A stretch of 64,000 nucleotides of DNA from Paenibacillus sp. Its GTDB lineage: Bacteria > Bacillota > Bacilli > Paenibacillales > Paenibacillaceae. The notes below the pieces were generated by a model that did no database searches, was not told the origin of the DNA, and saw only the letters and a program-made list of their open reading frames with translations. The translations under genes were made by a program, and so were the position numbers. Numbering within the stretch: the stretch's first letter is position 1; every line of letters begins with the position of its first letter. The DNA is taken from assembly GCA_023512345.1 (NCBI GenBank), contig JAILZT010000002.1, positions 372,001 to 436,000 on the forward strand, given 5' to 3'. Positions 52,636-61,564 of this stretch are shown piece after piece.

Positions 52636-53643
52636 CTATTTACCCTCCCCATAAAAATTACTGAAAGGTTTGAAAACGGCTAATATTTCTTCAACTTTAC
52701 GCATCCTTTGTTCAAGTGATCCCCTTAAGGAAATGTAAGGAATGCGCCGTGCTTTTAAATCAGCTATGATCTGCTTATGGAAGACCTGACGTTTCTGTTC
52801 CCCACTTCGATCCCAAGTATCATCATAGGGAATATCATCCTCACATAAGAAAAACAAATCGTACCGTTGTGAATTTTCCATAGCAAGCTGCGTTAAAAGC
52901 TCGGGAGCTTCCCCATGATAATCCTGCGCAAACATATAGGTAGTGATTGCATTCGTATCTACAAAAAGATATTTATTCGCATTCAGTAAGACCTTTTCTT
53001 CCCGTTCTATATGTCCAATCGCAATCTCATCAAAGGCTGCAAGCTCAATTCTCCGATCCACCTGATGCTCTGTCCAATAGTCACGGCCATATTCGCTCGC
53101 ATAGGTAGTCTGATAACGCTTCGCCAAAGCCTCTGTTATCGTTGACTTACCTGTTGACATGGCTCCGACAAATACAACTTTTGTGATTAAATCCCGATAC
53201 ACAATATCACTGATGTAGCTCCTATGCTCATATGCATTCGCGCGAATCATGGTTGCTGATATAGGGACAATCACTCGATCATCATCTACCCGTCTATCCA
53301 CTGCCCCCAGTGCAATACTCATATGCTCACCGTAAAATTCACTGGAGTAGAAATGAGTTACCTGTTCACCGTTAAGCAAACCCAGGATATATTGTTCCTC
53401 CCGCACTTCATGCTCCCGCTCGTTCGAATAGCCATCCGGTCCATCCCAAGCCTCAAGCACTCTTACAGACGGATATAACGTTCGAATCCAACCCGCCCGA
53501 ATATGAAGGGGAATGGGGGTAACTTCTGTATCGTAAATGACCACAATGAGTTCATCGACTTCCTGCAAAGCTGTTTCAATCATCAGTTGATGTCCCTTGT
53601 GCAACGGCGCAAACTTTCCTAGAGTTAACCCTAAGGTTTTCAC
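52636..53643 (-). CDS. nadR: NadR-like NMN adenylyltransferase / ribosylnicotinamide kinase
   Basis: 335 residues. The nucleotidyltransferase half (1-170) has GKFAPLHKGHQ and ISATMIRAN; the kinase half has Walker A GAMSTGKST and later DTNAITT. It should phosphorylate nicotinamide riboside to NMN and adenylate NMN to NAD. The N-terminal helix-turn-helix of enterobacterial NadR is lacking, so it is not a repressor. The start is GTG 53643, overlapping the pnuC stop by four bases; an extended frame upstream is rejected. Confidence 0.92.
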   Translation of the reverse strand: MKTLGLTLGKFAPLHKGHQLMIETALQEVDELIVVIYDTEVTPIPLHIRAGWIRTLYPSVRVLEAWDGPDGYSNEREHEVREEQYILGLLNGEQVTHFYSSEFYGEHMSIALGAVDRRVDDDRVIVPISATMIRANAYEHRSYISDIVYRDLITKVVFVGAMSTGKSTITEALAKRYQTTYASEYGRDYWTEHQVDRRIELAAFDEIAIGHIEREEKVLLNANKYLFVDTNAITTYMFAQDYHGEAPELLTQLAMENSQRYDLFFLCEDDIPYDDTWDRSGEQKRQVFHKQIIADLKARRIPYISLRGSLEQRMRKVEEILAVFKPFSNFYGEGK

Positions 53644-54320
53644 TGTAGAGCCGCCTCCTTCGCACCTTTGTTCCAAGTGTAATATCCGTACCCGGCATTG
53701 ATTAAATAAGCACTCCACATCACAATCATCAACAAGCCGTCAGGACTGCCATCGATCGTTCGTATCACCCACAGCAATACCGTAAATATATTAAGGACGA
53801 TATAGAGCAACCATTGTTCCTTGAATCTTTTCACCATTAAAAAGGTAGCCACAATAGAGAGGACGGTCGTAATTGCATCAATATATGGAGAATTCTGAGC
53901 AGGGATAAAGGATAGCCCAAAACCGAGTAAGATACTGCCTAATACACAAACTAAGGCCACTCTGTATAGGTCTTTGTTCTGCATTTGACGCATCACCAGC
54001 TTCTCACCCTTCCGATGCTGCTTCCACATGAAGTACCCAATCACATTCATAGGGACAAAGAATAGAAGATTCAGCATGACTTCCCCAAAAAGCCCATTAC
54101 TGTAGGCCAAGTAAGCATAGCCCAGCGTGTTGTACATCCCAAAAACGTAGGTCAGCAGATTCCCTTTGGCCGCAAGGACCACACACCATACCCCTGTGAA
54201 AAAAACCGTAAATCCGAACAGGCTGTCTTTAGTAATGATAGTTAGCCAAATCGCAACCCCGGAGAACAATCCCAGCCATGCTAACTCGTATAAACTCCAA
54301 CCTCTTAAGGCTTTTCTCAT
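53640..54320 (-). CDS. pnuC: Nicotinamide riboside transporter PnuC
   Basis: 226 residues with about seven membrane helices. The PnuC pattern is seen as MYNTLGYAYLAYSNGLFGEVMLNLLFF and LYIVLNIFTVLLWV with Trp/Tyr/Asn contacts for nicotinamide riboside. It moves the nucleoside by facilitated diffusion; the kinase of the next gene traps it. The ATG overlaps the Nudix stop by ATGA and its end overlaps nadR by four bases, so the three are tightly coupled. Confidence 0.94.
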   Translation of the reverse strand: MRKALRGWSLYELAWLGLFSGVAIWLTIITKDSLFGFTVFFTGVWCVVLAAKGNLLTYVFGMYNTLGYAYLAYSNGLFGEVMLNLLFFVPMNVIGYFMWKQHRKGEKLVMRQMQNKDLYRVALVCVLGSILLGFGLSFIPAQNSPYIDAITTVLSIVATFLMVKRFKEQWLLYIVLNIFTVLLWVIRTIDGSPDGLLMIVMWSAYLINAGYGYYTWNKGAKEAALQ

Positions 54321-55216
54321 CCTAATCCCTCCATATTTCTACGAAATAACCGCGAAGGCCGATGCCCCGCATGTTGGGCAAATTGATCGGTTTCCTGAAC
54401 TAGATCAGCAATTTTTCGTCTGAAGTTAGCTTTTAGCAGTTCCTTATCCAATATAATTTCATATACCTTTTGCAATTCCGTTAAAGTGAATAGGGCAGGC
54501 ATTAAGTTGAAGGCAATATTCGAATATTCAACCTTTCCGCGGAGTCGGTCTATGCCATAGGCAATGATTTTGGCATGATCAAAAGCAATCCCTTTTGAAG
54601 AATTCACATGATAATCTGAGGTTACTGTATACTCCGAAACGGTCTTAGTACATACAATTTCAGCTTCAAGCACAATATCCTGGCAGGTGAGCGTTAAGAT
54701 CCAAGTCGAATACTTCACACTACCACCCTTAGGCAGCATCTCTTTAACTTCTCTGGAGAGCTTGTAATCTACCTTGAACCAAGCAGCATCATCTGCATCA
54801 TCCCCAGCTTGCAGCGATAACTTGTGGCTATCAATAAGAGCAAGATATGAACAGGAAACGACCCATGTTCTAGGATCACGACCCGGATCACTAAACGTAT
54901 ATAACTGCTCCAAATAAACATCCTTAACTCCAGTCTCCTCAGCAAGCTCCCGCCCTGCAGTTTGCTCTGCGGTTTCGTTAGGCCTCATGAATCCCCCCGC
55001 CAAAGCCCACTGTCCAATAAAAGGATGATCCCCGCGCTGAATCATGAGAAGCTTCAAGCTTCTTTCCGGCAGCTTACGATAATTATCTTCCTCTTCACTT
55101 GATACAGTAAAGACTGCCATATCCGTTGCAATGGATGGACGTTCATAATTCCCTGGGTCGTACACTTTAAGAAACTCAGCTTCGGTTAATCCCTCTTTAT
55201 TCTTAGGTTCCATCAT
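54317..55216 (-). CDS. Nudix/NrtR-like protein with C-terminal winged helix
   Basis: 299 residues. The Nudix box is intact (GGFMRPNETAEQTAGRELAEETGV), and a C-terminal region (about 215-290) resembles the winged helix of NrtR regulators (LFTLTELQKVYEIILDKELLKANFRRKI). It may sense ADP-ribose and repress the operon, hydrolyse ADP-ribose, or both; in pure regulators the Nudix Glu residues are often lost, so hydrolase activity remains possible. ATG 55216 fits ACGAGGTG six bases upstream. First gene of the NAD operon. Confidence 0.88.
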   Translation of the reverse strand: MMEPKNKEGLTEAEFLKVYDPGNYERPSIATDMAVFTVSSEEEDNYRKLPERSLKLLMIQRGDHPFIGQWALAGGFMRPNETAEQTAGRELAEETGVKDVYLEQLYTFSDPGRDPRTWVVSCSYLALIDSHKLSLQAGDDADDAAWFKVDYKLSREVKEMLPKGGSVKYSTWILTLTCQDIVLEAEIVCTKTVSEYTVTSDYHVNSSKGIAFDHAKIIAYGIDRLRGKVEYSNIAFNLMPALFTLTELQKVYEIILDKELLKANFRRKIADLVQETDQFAQHAGHRPSRLFRRNMEGLG

Positions 55217-55257
55217 GAGAAGCACCTCGTCTTATTATTTTATTGATATTATCACTT

Positions 55258-55268
55258 TGTTACTAACA
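55258..55268. promoter_or_regulatory. Candidate operator of the NAD operon
   Basis: TGTTACTAACA is a perfect 11-bp palindrome about 42 bases upstream of the Nudix gene start and within AT-rich promoter-like sequence. It could be the NrtR-like operator; I have no family consensus to compare with. Confidence 0.4.
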
Positions 55269-55330
55269 TAATAACAGAGGTTTATCCGTTAATCAAGAAA
55301 AATATGTTAATTCATGTCCATATAGATGAC

Positions 55331-55380
55331 AAAAAAAGGCCGCTTTTATCCGGAAGTTGCAGAGATCCCGAATTAAGCAG
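55331..55380 (-). terminator. Terminator of the isomerase operon
   Basis: Minus-strand GCTT...TCGGGA and TTCCGGA...AAGC pair imperfectly and are followed by GGCC and seven T, 30-80 bases after the isomerase stop. Confidence 0.5.
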
Positions 55381-55408
55381 CCCTATGATGTTCCATTTTC
55401 ATCTTGCT

Positions 55409-56227
55409 CTAGCCCAGCCTCGACAAAAGCCATTCAGCCGATTGTTCTATATAGGACAACTCGTCCATGGCATCAAAATGCTCAATCGCCAACGTATCAT
55501 TATATCCAATCGCCCTCAGACGGTTTAAAATCTCTTCCATTCGTATACAACCGTATCCCACAGGAGACGGGAACAGCCGGGTACCCTCAGTAGTGATTTT
55601 AGGCGCCACTCCATTCTGCTCATCAAGTGAACGATCTTTGCAATGGACATGGACGATTCTTGCTTTAAGTTTCTCGAAAGCCTCAAGTTCATCCTCACCG
55701 CGGTATAGGAAATTTCCTGTATCGAATGTACAACCAAGCTTCGGAACCTGCTCCATGAACCATAGCAATTCATCAGAGGAAGAGAACGGCGCACGAATAT
55801 CGTCAAAATCCTCTAACGTGACTAGAATATTCTTTTGCTCCGCGTACTCACACATCTCCCTTAATGCAACAGCCATACCTTGTAATGCGTTAGCCCGCTC
55901 CTCAGCCCCCACTGATTCTTCAATAAATCCGGGGATAACGAGAACCTTTCCCGCGCCTAAATACTCCGCTGTATCCAGAAACTTCAGGCCAGGCTCGGGA
56001 TTAGGGTCATTCCCAAAATCAAAAAAGGCATACATGGAAGCGACAGAAAGATCCGCCTGTTCCAAACTTGCCTTCATCGCCTCCTTGGCAGGCATGGCCT
56101 GATCCAGATCAAGCTCTACCGCAGCGATGCCAAATCCTCGTACCCTTCTTAATACCTCATCCACCATCAGCCCTGTCTGCTCGCTAGCCGCAAGAATATG
56201 GCTGTAAAAAACAGAAATTCGCATCAT
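55409..56227 (-). CDS. Sugar phosphate isomerase/epimerase-like TIM-barrel protein
   Basis: 272 residues of the xylose-isomerase-like TIM barrel. Metal-site positions are visible as LVTLEDFDD, CTFDTGNFL, IVHVHCKDR and LAIEHFD. It may isomerise or epimerise a sugar or inositol derivative. AGGGGA lies five bases before ATG 56227; the frame continues upstream through the response regulator region without a site and is rejected. It begins 25 bases after the regulator gene, so it is a probable operon member. Confidence 0.85.
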   Translation of the reverse strand: MMRISVFYSHILAASEQTGLMVDEVLRRVRGFGIAAVELDLDQAMPAKEAMKASLEQADLSVASMYAFFDFGNDPNPEPGLKFLDTAEYLGAGKVLVIPGFIEESVGAEERANALQGMAVALREMCEYAEQKNILVTLEDFDDIRAPFSSSDELLWFMEQVPKLGCTFDTGNFLYRGEDELEAFEKLKARIVHVHCKDRSLDEQNGVAPKITTEGTRLFPSPVGYGCIRMEEILNRLRAIGYNDTLAIEHFDAMDELSYIEQSAEWLLSRLG

Positions 56228-56252
56228 AACATCCCCTGACTTCAATGAATTT

Positions 56253-57389
56253 TCACAGCTCCAAGCCTGAAATGAGCTGCGCGTATAAGCTGATGGTTTC
56301 AAGAGAAGGCGATATCCCGATCTCTTGGTGCAAAGTATTCTTAAATTGTAAGTATTGTTGGTCGATAGCTTCTTTGTTCTTCTGTAATGCAAATGCTCTC
56401 ATAAGCAGCATCCTTGGCTCTTCGTCCAATTCATTACGTGAGATAAGCTTCTTCAAGAGCCGGATGGCCGTATGCGTGTCACCCTTATCCAATAAAGCGC
56501 CGCACAACCGTTGGACTAATGCCGTATACATCAGCGACAATCTCGAAACTTCGCTCCACGCCCAAGAAAATCCCCGTTCTCCAAATAAATCACCTGTATA
56601 CATCTGCTCGAGCTCCATCGCTTGTTCAATCGTTCTCTCCTCCACAACGGAAAGCTCCTTACATCCCTCTTCGAAGTTCAGGGTATCCACACTCACTTGG
56701 TTAAGGCTAAGGGCATAGTGGTTGTTGTCCGATAGCAAACTCTCCTTCAGTCCACAGAGTTCCAATACCTTACGAAGCTGATAGACCGTTGTATTTAAAT
56801 AGGTCTCAGCATTTTTCTGCGGCATACCGTTAAAAATATCCTCTACCAGCCTCGCTCTGGATATAAATCTTCCTTTATGAATAAGCAGATATGCAAAAAG
56901 CTCGGCACTTTTACTAGATTTCCATTTTACACTTACACCTTGGGTAATTTGAATATCGATCCCGCCCAAGCCATTGAACTTCACTTGAGGGTTGGAGAGA
57001 TTTCCTTTCGTGTGAACCCATTGTTCTGCACTCTTCTCCGCAAGGGCTCTATGAACGGTTCTATGCAGTCTTTCTTGATCAACGGGCTTCACGATAAAGT
57101 CGTAGGCATACACATCAAAAGCCAACAATGCATAATCCTTGTGGGAGGTGACGAACACCAGCTTAATCGGCTTGCCGCTTGCCCTTAGTCTTGCAGCAAA
57201 CTCCAGACCAGTCTCCCTGGGCATGCTAATATCTACAAACACCAGATCCACATCATGATTCACTAAATAGGCGAACGCAGCTGCCGTTTCCTTAAAAACG
57301 CCAACAATCTCCACCTCTGATAACTTGGCAAGCATCCGTTTCATAATTAAATGCATAGCCTTCTCATCATCAATCAGGACGACTTTCAC
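56253..57389 (-). CDS. SARP-like response regulator (REC-wHTH-BTAD)
   Basis: 378 residues: receiver (LIDDEKAM, phosphoacceptor in VFVDISMP, Lys in VKPV), an OmpR/SARP-type winged helix (about 140-225, FAYLLIHKGRFISRARLVEDIF) and a bacterial transcriptional activator domain (BTAD, about 235-375) of tetratricopeptide-like helices. It should be phosphorylated by the kinase whose gene overlaps it by ATGA (57386-57389). The target genes are unknown, but the isomerase gene just downstream is a candidate. Confidence 0.92.
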   Translation of the reverse strand: MKVVLIDDEKAMHLIMKRMLAKLSEVEIVGVFKETAAAFAYLVNHDVDLVFVDISMPRETGLEFAARLRASGKPIKLVFVTSHKDYALLAFDVYAYDFIVKPVDQERLHRTVHRALAEKSAEQWVHTKGNLSNPQVKFNGLGGIDIQITQGVSVKWKSSKSAELFAYLLIHKGRFISRARLVEDIFNGMPQKNAETYLNTTVYQLRKVLELCGLKESLLSDNNHYALSLNQVSVDTLNFEEGCKELSVVEERTIEQAMELEQMYTGDLFGERGFSWAWSEVSRLSLMYTALVQRLCGALLDKGDTHTAIRLLKKLISRNELDEEPRMLLMRAFALQKNKEAIDQQYLQFKNTLHQEIGISPSLETISLYAQLISGLEL

Positions 57390-59185
57390 GTTACGCGCCC
57401 CCTTCCACCGTTGCTTATTAAATGGATAGTTCTGCGGGGTGTAGGAATAGAGAAGCAGAAGGTGCTTCCTTGCGCAGGTGAACTATTAAACCAAATTTCA
57501 CCACCATTTAAGCGAACAAATTCTCTGCATAAGGTAAGTCCTAATCCAAACCCTTGCTCTCCAGCTGTTCCCACTGAAGAGACTCGATTAGCATCCTGAA
57601 ACAAAGATTCCGCTTGATCTGTTGATATCCCTTGTCCTGTGTCGGTGACAGAGACAATCATTTTACCCTCTACATGTTCTGCTTGCAGCTGGACAATTCC
57701 TCCGGAAGCTGTAAATTTAAGGGCATTAGATAGCAAATTGCGTAGAATTAAATCAAGCATTTCCTTATCTGCAAAGACTATGGTGCCTATGGGGATGTCA
57801 GATAGGATTTGAATGCCTTTTCTTGCACTGCGAATTTCCAGCAAATGAACATTGGCCTGAACCACATTGGCTAAATTCAAAGCAACCGGTCTGAAAAGCA
57901 TGCCTCCCCTTTGGCTTCGAAACCAATCCAGTAAACTTTCTACTAAATTAAATGTATTCTGAATTTGCTGGCCCATTTCCTGCACGATTTCCTCATGGCT
58001 CTCTCCTCCATTCTGCTCCTCCTCTAATAACTCCATCAGATTGATAAGCACCGCAAGAGGATCACGAATATCATGAGCTACTACATTAAACATCCGATCC
58101 TTGAATGCATTCAGCTCTCTCAATTGCTTGGCGTTATCTAGCAGTCTTTTCTCAGAGCGAACCATTTCAGTAACATCGCTTAGCAAGAGCATCTTGCCCA
58201 CAGGATTTAGGCGGCCATCATTAACATAGGACATATGGATATTATAAAATTTAGCATCAGGATGACCTGAAATTTGAATTTTGGTTTCATTGGACGAGCC
58301 TTGTATTACCCTTTCAAGCAGCGCTGGATAACGTGAAAATATTTGGGCCGCCGTCTGGCCTATATGCTTTTTATGTAACCCTTCTACAATCTCCTTCGCA
58401 GCATGATTAAAGCTGGTTAAAGTATGGTCCATATCGAATATTATGACTGCATCCTGCATGGATTCGAATACTTTCTGAAGAGCCAATGGAGCTAATCTCA
58501 ACATATTAAATTGATATATCCCCCATAAATAGAAGAAGCCCGAAAAAACAAATCCGAATGGAGATATATCGATAGGCATGTAGATCACACCACTTAAATA
58601 AACAAGCGTAAAGCCGTAGGGTCCCCAAGACCCAATAATCATCAAAGCAATTTGTTTTTTCATACGAGGATTGGCATGCAGGAACATTTGAAACATCAAT
58701 GCAGTGCCTATAGCAAACAGAGTATAGGAGTAGACAACATGAAGCACGTATATAGGTCCCTTTACCAAGGACACCAGCGGAAAACCTTCTGACATATTTA
58801 GAGTCATGCTCTTGTAATACCAATGATGCCATTCGTTTGTATAGTGGGCAGTAATAGTTAGAGCGGGAATAATTAAGAGGATTGCAATCAACTTTCTGTT
58901 GACTAAGGATTGGCGGCCTGTGTACTGAAGCACCATAATAATCCAAATTACAGAGCCAAAAGGAATGCCGATATATTCAATTCGAAGCCAGAAGCGTATA
59001 TGTTCCAACGTTGTGCTTACAATTTCAAAAGCATACCCGAAGGTGTAGAATGAGCCCGCTAACATCCCTAAACCATAACTAATCGCAATGGGAAGGTCTC
59101 TTCTTTTCCAAGAAAGGTAGGTTAAGACTAGTGAGCAGCAGGTGGCTGCCATTAGCAGCATGGATAAGTACAAGTTGTATTTCAT
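57386..59185 (-). CDS. 7TM sensor histidine kinase with PAS
   Basis: 599 residues: seven N-terminal TM helices (about 5-225, histidine-kinase N-terminal 7TM type), a PAS-like domain (about 235-340), HisKA with VVAHDIRDPLAVL, and HATPase with NLLSNALKF, DTGQGI and GFGLGLTLCREF. A membrane-bound sensor with its partner regulator just downstream. ATG with GGGGGC seven bases before it. The sensed signal is not readable from the sequence. Confidence 0.92.
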   Translation of the reverse strand: MKYNLYLSMLLMAATCCSLVLTYLSWKRRDLPIAISYGLGMLAGSFYTFGYAFEIVSTTLEHIRFWLRIEYIGIPFGSVIWIIMVLQYTGRQSLVNRKLIAILLIIPALTITAHYTNEWHHWYYKSMTLNMSEGFPLVSLVKGPIYVLHVVYSYTLFAIGTALMFQMFLHANPRMKKQIALMIIGSWGPYGFTLVYLSGVIYMPIDISPFGFVFSGFFYLWGIYQFNMLRLAPLALQKVFESMQDAVIIFDMDHTLTSFNHAAKEIVEGLHKKHIGQTAAQIFSRYPALLERVIQGSSNETKIQISGHPDAKFYNIHMSYVNDGRLNPVGKMLLLSDVTEMVRSEKRLLDNAKQLRELNAFKDRMFNVVAHDIRDPLAVLINLMELLEEEQNGGESHEEIVQEMGQQIQNTFNLVESLLDWFRSQRGGMLFRPVALNLANVVQANVHLLEIRSARKGIQILSDIPIGTIVFADKEMLDLILRNLLSNALKFTASGGIVQLQAEHVEGKMIVSVTDTGQGISTDQAESLFQDANRVSSVGTAGEQGFGLGLTLCREFVRLNGGEIWFNSSPAQGSTFCFSIPTPRRTIHLISNGGRGRVT

Positions 59186-59324
59186 AGATGTAGCCCCCGT
59201 GCCGGATTTAGTCTTTTATGTGCAGCCTTTATGTTATCAGTAAATTAGATAAAAAAACATATAGACAGCTGGGAATTGCGATTATTGTTATAGACAATCA
59301 CTATTTATATATCGTCCATAACAC

Positions 59325-59352
59325 AAAAAAAGCTAAGCAAAATCGCTTAGCC
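59325..59352 (-). terminator. Terminator of the YjdM gene
   Basis: Minus-strand GGCTAAGC-GATTTT-GCTTAGC pairs as a 7-bp stem followed by seven T. Confidence 0.85.
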
Positions 59353-59370
59353 CAATCTATTCCTCGTTAT

Positions 59371-59712
59371 TTATACTTTTCTAACAAACTCGGACTTTAA
59401 TTTCATAGCACCAAAGCCATCAATTTTACAATCGATATCATGATCTCCATCTACCAATCGGATGTTTTTGACCTTAGTACCTATCTTTATAACGGATGAA
59501 CTCCCTTTGACTTTAAGGTCCTTGATCACCGTTACAGAATCACCATCGTTTAGGATATTTCCATTCGAATCTTTGACAATCTTCTGATCATCACTGTTGT
59601 CGGCATCTGATTCTAAAGTCCACTCATGTGCACATTCCGGGCAAATTAATAGACTCCCATCCTCATAAGTGTATTCTGAATTACATTTTGGGCAATTAGG
59701 TAAAGCAGCCAT
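59371..59712 (-). CDS. YjdM/PhnA-type zinc-ribbon protein
   Basis: 113 residues. CPKC and CPEC form a zinc ribbon at the N-terminus ([28 protein letters not shown]), and the C-terminal part is the all-beta PhnA domain ([29 protein letters not shown]). Despite the old name it is not shown to hydrolyse phosphonates. ATG 59712 is chosen because GGAG is nine bases before it and family members begin just ahead of the first Cys; five codons earlier an ATG lacks a site. Confidence 0.9.
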   Translation of the reverse strand: MAALPNCPKCNSEYTYEDGSLLICPECAHEWTLESDADNSDDQKIVKDSNGNILNDGDSVTVIKDLKVKGSSSVIKIGTKVKNIRLVDGDHDIDCKIDGFGAMKLKSEFVRKV

Positions 59713-59777
59713 TATTTCATTCTCCATTCGTTATCGTTGATTCTTCTATACTTTATATTGTGCCATAGTCATGTTAT

Positions 59778-60773
59778 TTAAGCCAACCCTTTTGCGATTT
59801 TAGCTTTTCGGAAGCCTTTATAAGAGTCGATGGCAGCAATTAGAACGAATATGAAAACAGCAATTCCATAAGTTGAATTTTGAGCCACATTTGTTACAGA
59901 AAATAGTTCATTAAAGTACGTAATGGTGGAATCATTAACCAGATTACGATTACTAATCATAATTATAAAAACAACAGAGGTTACGAAGTTAACGACAGTG
60001 TTTAGAGTAGCTACTTTATTCGTCCATTCTGCTGTTATCCATTTATAGATGCCTAAGGCAAACTCCAAGCCAATAACCATAACCACCAATGGCCAATAAG
60101 AATGTAAAACATCTTGATTAAATACCGAAGTCACAAATTCGCCTTGTTCATATATACCTATTAGATTAGCCGCATTAAAATAAACGGTTGCCCAAGTCGC
60201 CGTCCAAATGAGGCCCAAAAATACTTCAACCTTCGAGATGGCCTTTTCCTTAGGGATATGGGAAACTTTCTTTAAATCTTCAGGCTTCCATTCTTTGGAA
60301 CCAGCTTTTATTGGGACTGGAGTTTGGGCATGATCTGATCTTTCCAGAATAAAAAAGACTAACGTCAGCCAGAAAAATACCTGAACTGCTGTACTCAAAA
60401 AGGTTGATATCCCCTCACCAACGATGTTTTGAATGACATTTCGCAAGGCTTCATCACCTGTGTAGGCACCCAAATTATCCGCTACCAGTGATATTAATGA
60501 TATGGTTATAGCTATTGGCAAAATCATTTTCAATAAATTGATGTACATCTCATAGTAGCGCGGCCCAATAAGATACATCGGTCGGTCCTGATAGCCATTC
60601 GCGAGAATAGCGGGGTTTCCAAGCTTAGAAAGGACAGCCTTAATATCTTCCTCTGTATAATCATCTGGCAGCATATCCTCAATCGTCGAGCGAAGCTCCA
60701 GTGCAATATCCCCCCGGCTGTTCTCTGGGATTCTACGAATAACTTCCTGAATATAAAGCTCAATCAGATTCAT
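59778..60773 (-). CDS. HAAS-domain membrane protein
   Basis: 331 residues. The N-terminal ~80 residues match the HAAS signalling domain (YIQEVIRRIPENSRGDIALELRSTIEDMLPDD...LGNPAILANGY); then a pattern of about eight membrane helices. HAAS proteins are usually paired with PadR regulators and may modulate envelope functions. Its start overlaps the padR stop by 14 bases, so the two are coupled. Confidence 0.85.
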   Translation of the reverse strand: MNLIELYIQEVIRRIPENSRGDIALELRSTIEDMLPDDYTEEDIKAVLSKLGNPAILANGYQDRPMYLIGPRYYEMYINLLKMILPIAITISLISLVADNLGAYTGDEALRNVIQNIVGEGISTFLSTAVQVFFWLTLVFFILERSDHAQTPVPIKAGSKEWKPEDLKKVSHIPKEKAISKVEVFLGLIWTATWATVYFNAANLIGIYEQGEFVTSVFNQDVLHSYWPLVVMVIGLEFALGIYKWITAEWTNKVATLNTVVNFVTSVVFIIMISNRNLVNDSTITYFNELFSVTNVAQNSTYGIAVFIFVLIAAIDSYKGFRKAKIAKGLA

Positions 60774-61107
60774 GAATATCCTCTCCCTCCAATAATATAG
60801 AAAGCTCTTGGGTCGTCTTCTGCCATTCCTTCCTTAGTTGCTGAAAAATTTCAATGCCATATTCACTTAACATATAATACTTGCGTGGTCTGCTCTCAGA
60901 AGTATCCCAGTTACTCGTCACCAACTCTTGTTTCTCCAAACGACGAAGCAGCGGATATAGCGTGCTTTGGTCAATAGTGACATCACTTTTCTCCAATAAT
61001 TGAACGAGTGAATATCCATATTGCGGAGTGCGTAACTGGCTTAACACCGCTAATGTCAACGTCCCTCTTCTCAACTCTGTTATCAATGAATTCAATAAAG
61101 GATTCAT
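60760..61107 (-). CDS. PadR-family transcriptional regulator
   Basis: 115 residues with a winged helix (TLAVLSQLRTPQYGYSLVQLLEKS...DQSTLYPLLRRLEKQELVTSNW) and a C-terminal dimer helix. The signature YPLLRRLE is typical. Two palindromic sites upstream of the gene suggest self-repression of the padR-HAAS operon. The ATG has AGAGGTGG four to five bases upstream. Confidence 0.93.
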   Translation of the reverse strand: MNPLLNSLITELRRGTLTLAVLSQLRTPQYGYSLVQLLEKSDVTIDQSTLYPLLRRLEKQELVTSNWDTSESRPRKYYMLSEYGIEIFQQLRKEWQKTTQELSILLEGEDIHESD

Positions 61108-61128
61108 CCATCCACCTCTCTATTCATG

Positions 61129-61143
61129 CTGTATGTCATACAG
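61129..61143. promoter_or_regulatory. PadR operator 1
   Basis: CTGTATGTCATACAG is a perfect 15-bp inverted repeat about 22 bases before the padR start, downstream of the -10 element. Confidence 0.75.
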
Positions 61144-61156
61144 TAATGTTTATACT

Positions 61157-61169
61157 GTGTATCATACAC
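61157..61169. promoter_or_regulatory. PadR operator 2 with promoter
   Basis: GTGTATCATACAC is a perfect 13-bp inverted repeat lying in the spacer between a candidate -35 (TCAACA) and -10 (TATAAA) on the minus strand. Together with operator 1 it would block polymerase when PadR is bound. Confidence 0.7.
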
Positions 61170-61202
61170 TATTGTTGATTTAACATCAATGATTAAAAAA
61201 CA

Positions 61203-61231
61203 CAAAAAAACTGCAGCTATTAGCTGCAGTC
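61203..61231 (-). terminator. Minus-strand terminator next to repeat copy B
   Basis: ACTGCAGCT-AAT-AGCTGCAGT on the minus strand is a perfect stem followed by seven T. No gene on the minus strand ends just before it; repeat copy B does. Confidence 0.82.
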
Positions 61232-61237
61232 AGTATT

Positions 61238-61467
61238 AGGGGTTGACCAAGAGGCTAACTGAATTTAAAGAGAGAATCCGTGCGTATACGGACAGAGAAG
61301 ACCTTATTTGAGCAAAACCGGTTGATTAGGAATTTATATGGACACCAGAGACGCTATTGAGCAATATTCCTCCCAAAAGAGGCTCTTTTTGATTGAATAG
61401 TGTCTCCTGAGTCCGCATGGGATCCGCATAACCCCTTGAGACTTAAATAGCGGCTATACAGTCCGCA
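61238..61467. repeat. Dispersed intergenic element, copy B (230 bp)
   Basis: Near-identical in length and content to copy A at 29056-29284, with scattered substitutions and little length change. It occupies most of the 457-base gap 61108-61564 between the padR operators and the UvrC-like gene. No coding frame was found in it. Confidence 0.85.
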
Positions 61468-61489
61468 TAGAGATGAACCCTTTTTTATT

Positions 61490-61516
61490 TTGACTTTTCT
61501 AAAAATCGTTTATACT
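61490..61516 (+). promoter_or_regulatory. Candidate promoter of the UvrC-like gene
   Basis: TTGACT (61490-61495), 15 bases, TATACT (61511-61516), just after repeat copy B and about 50 bases before the start codon. The spacing is two bases short. No LexA box was recognised nearby. Confidence 0.5.
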
Positions 61517-61564
61517 AAATTCTCAAGTAGAATGAATGCGAGCATTGAAGGGAGGACTACACCT

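Noticed and set aside
52069..55216. NAD operon as an anti-phage NAD defence or recovery island
   Set aside because: The genes fit ordinary nicotinamide riboside salvage, and no NAD-depleting toxin, restriction gene or mobile element is nearby. The NADAR gene alone does not prove defence.
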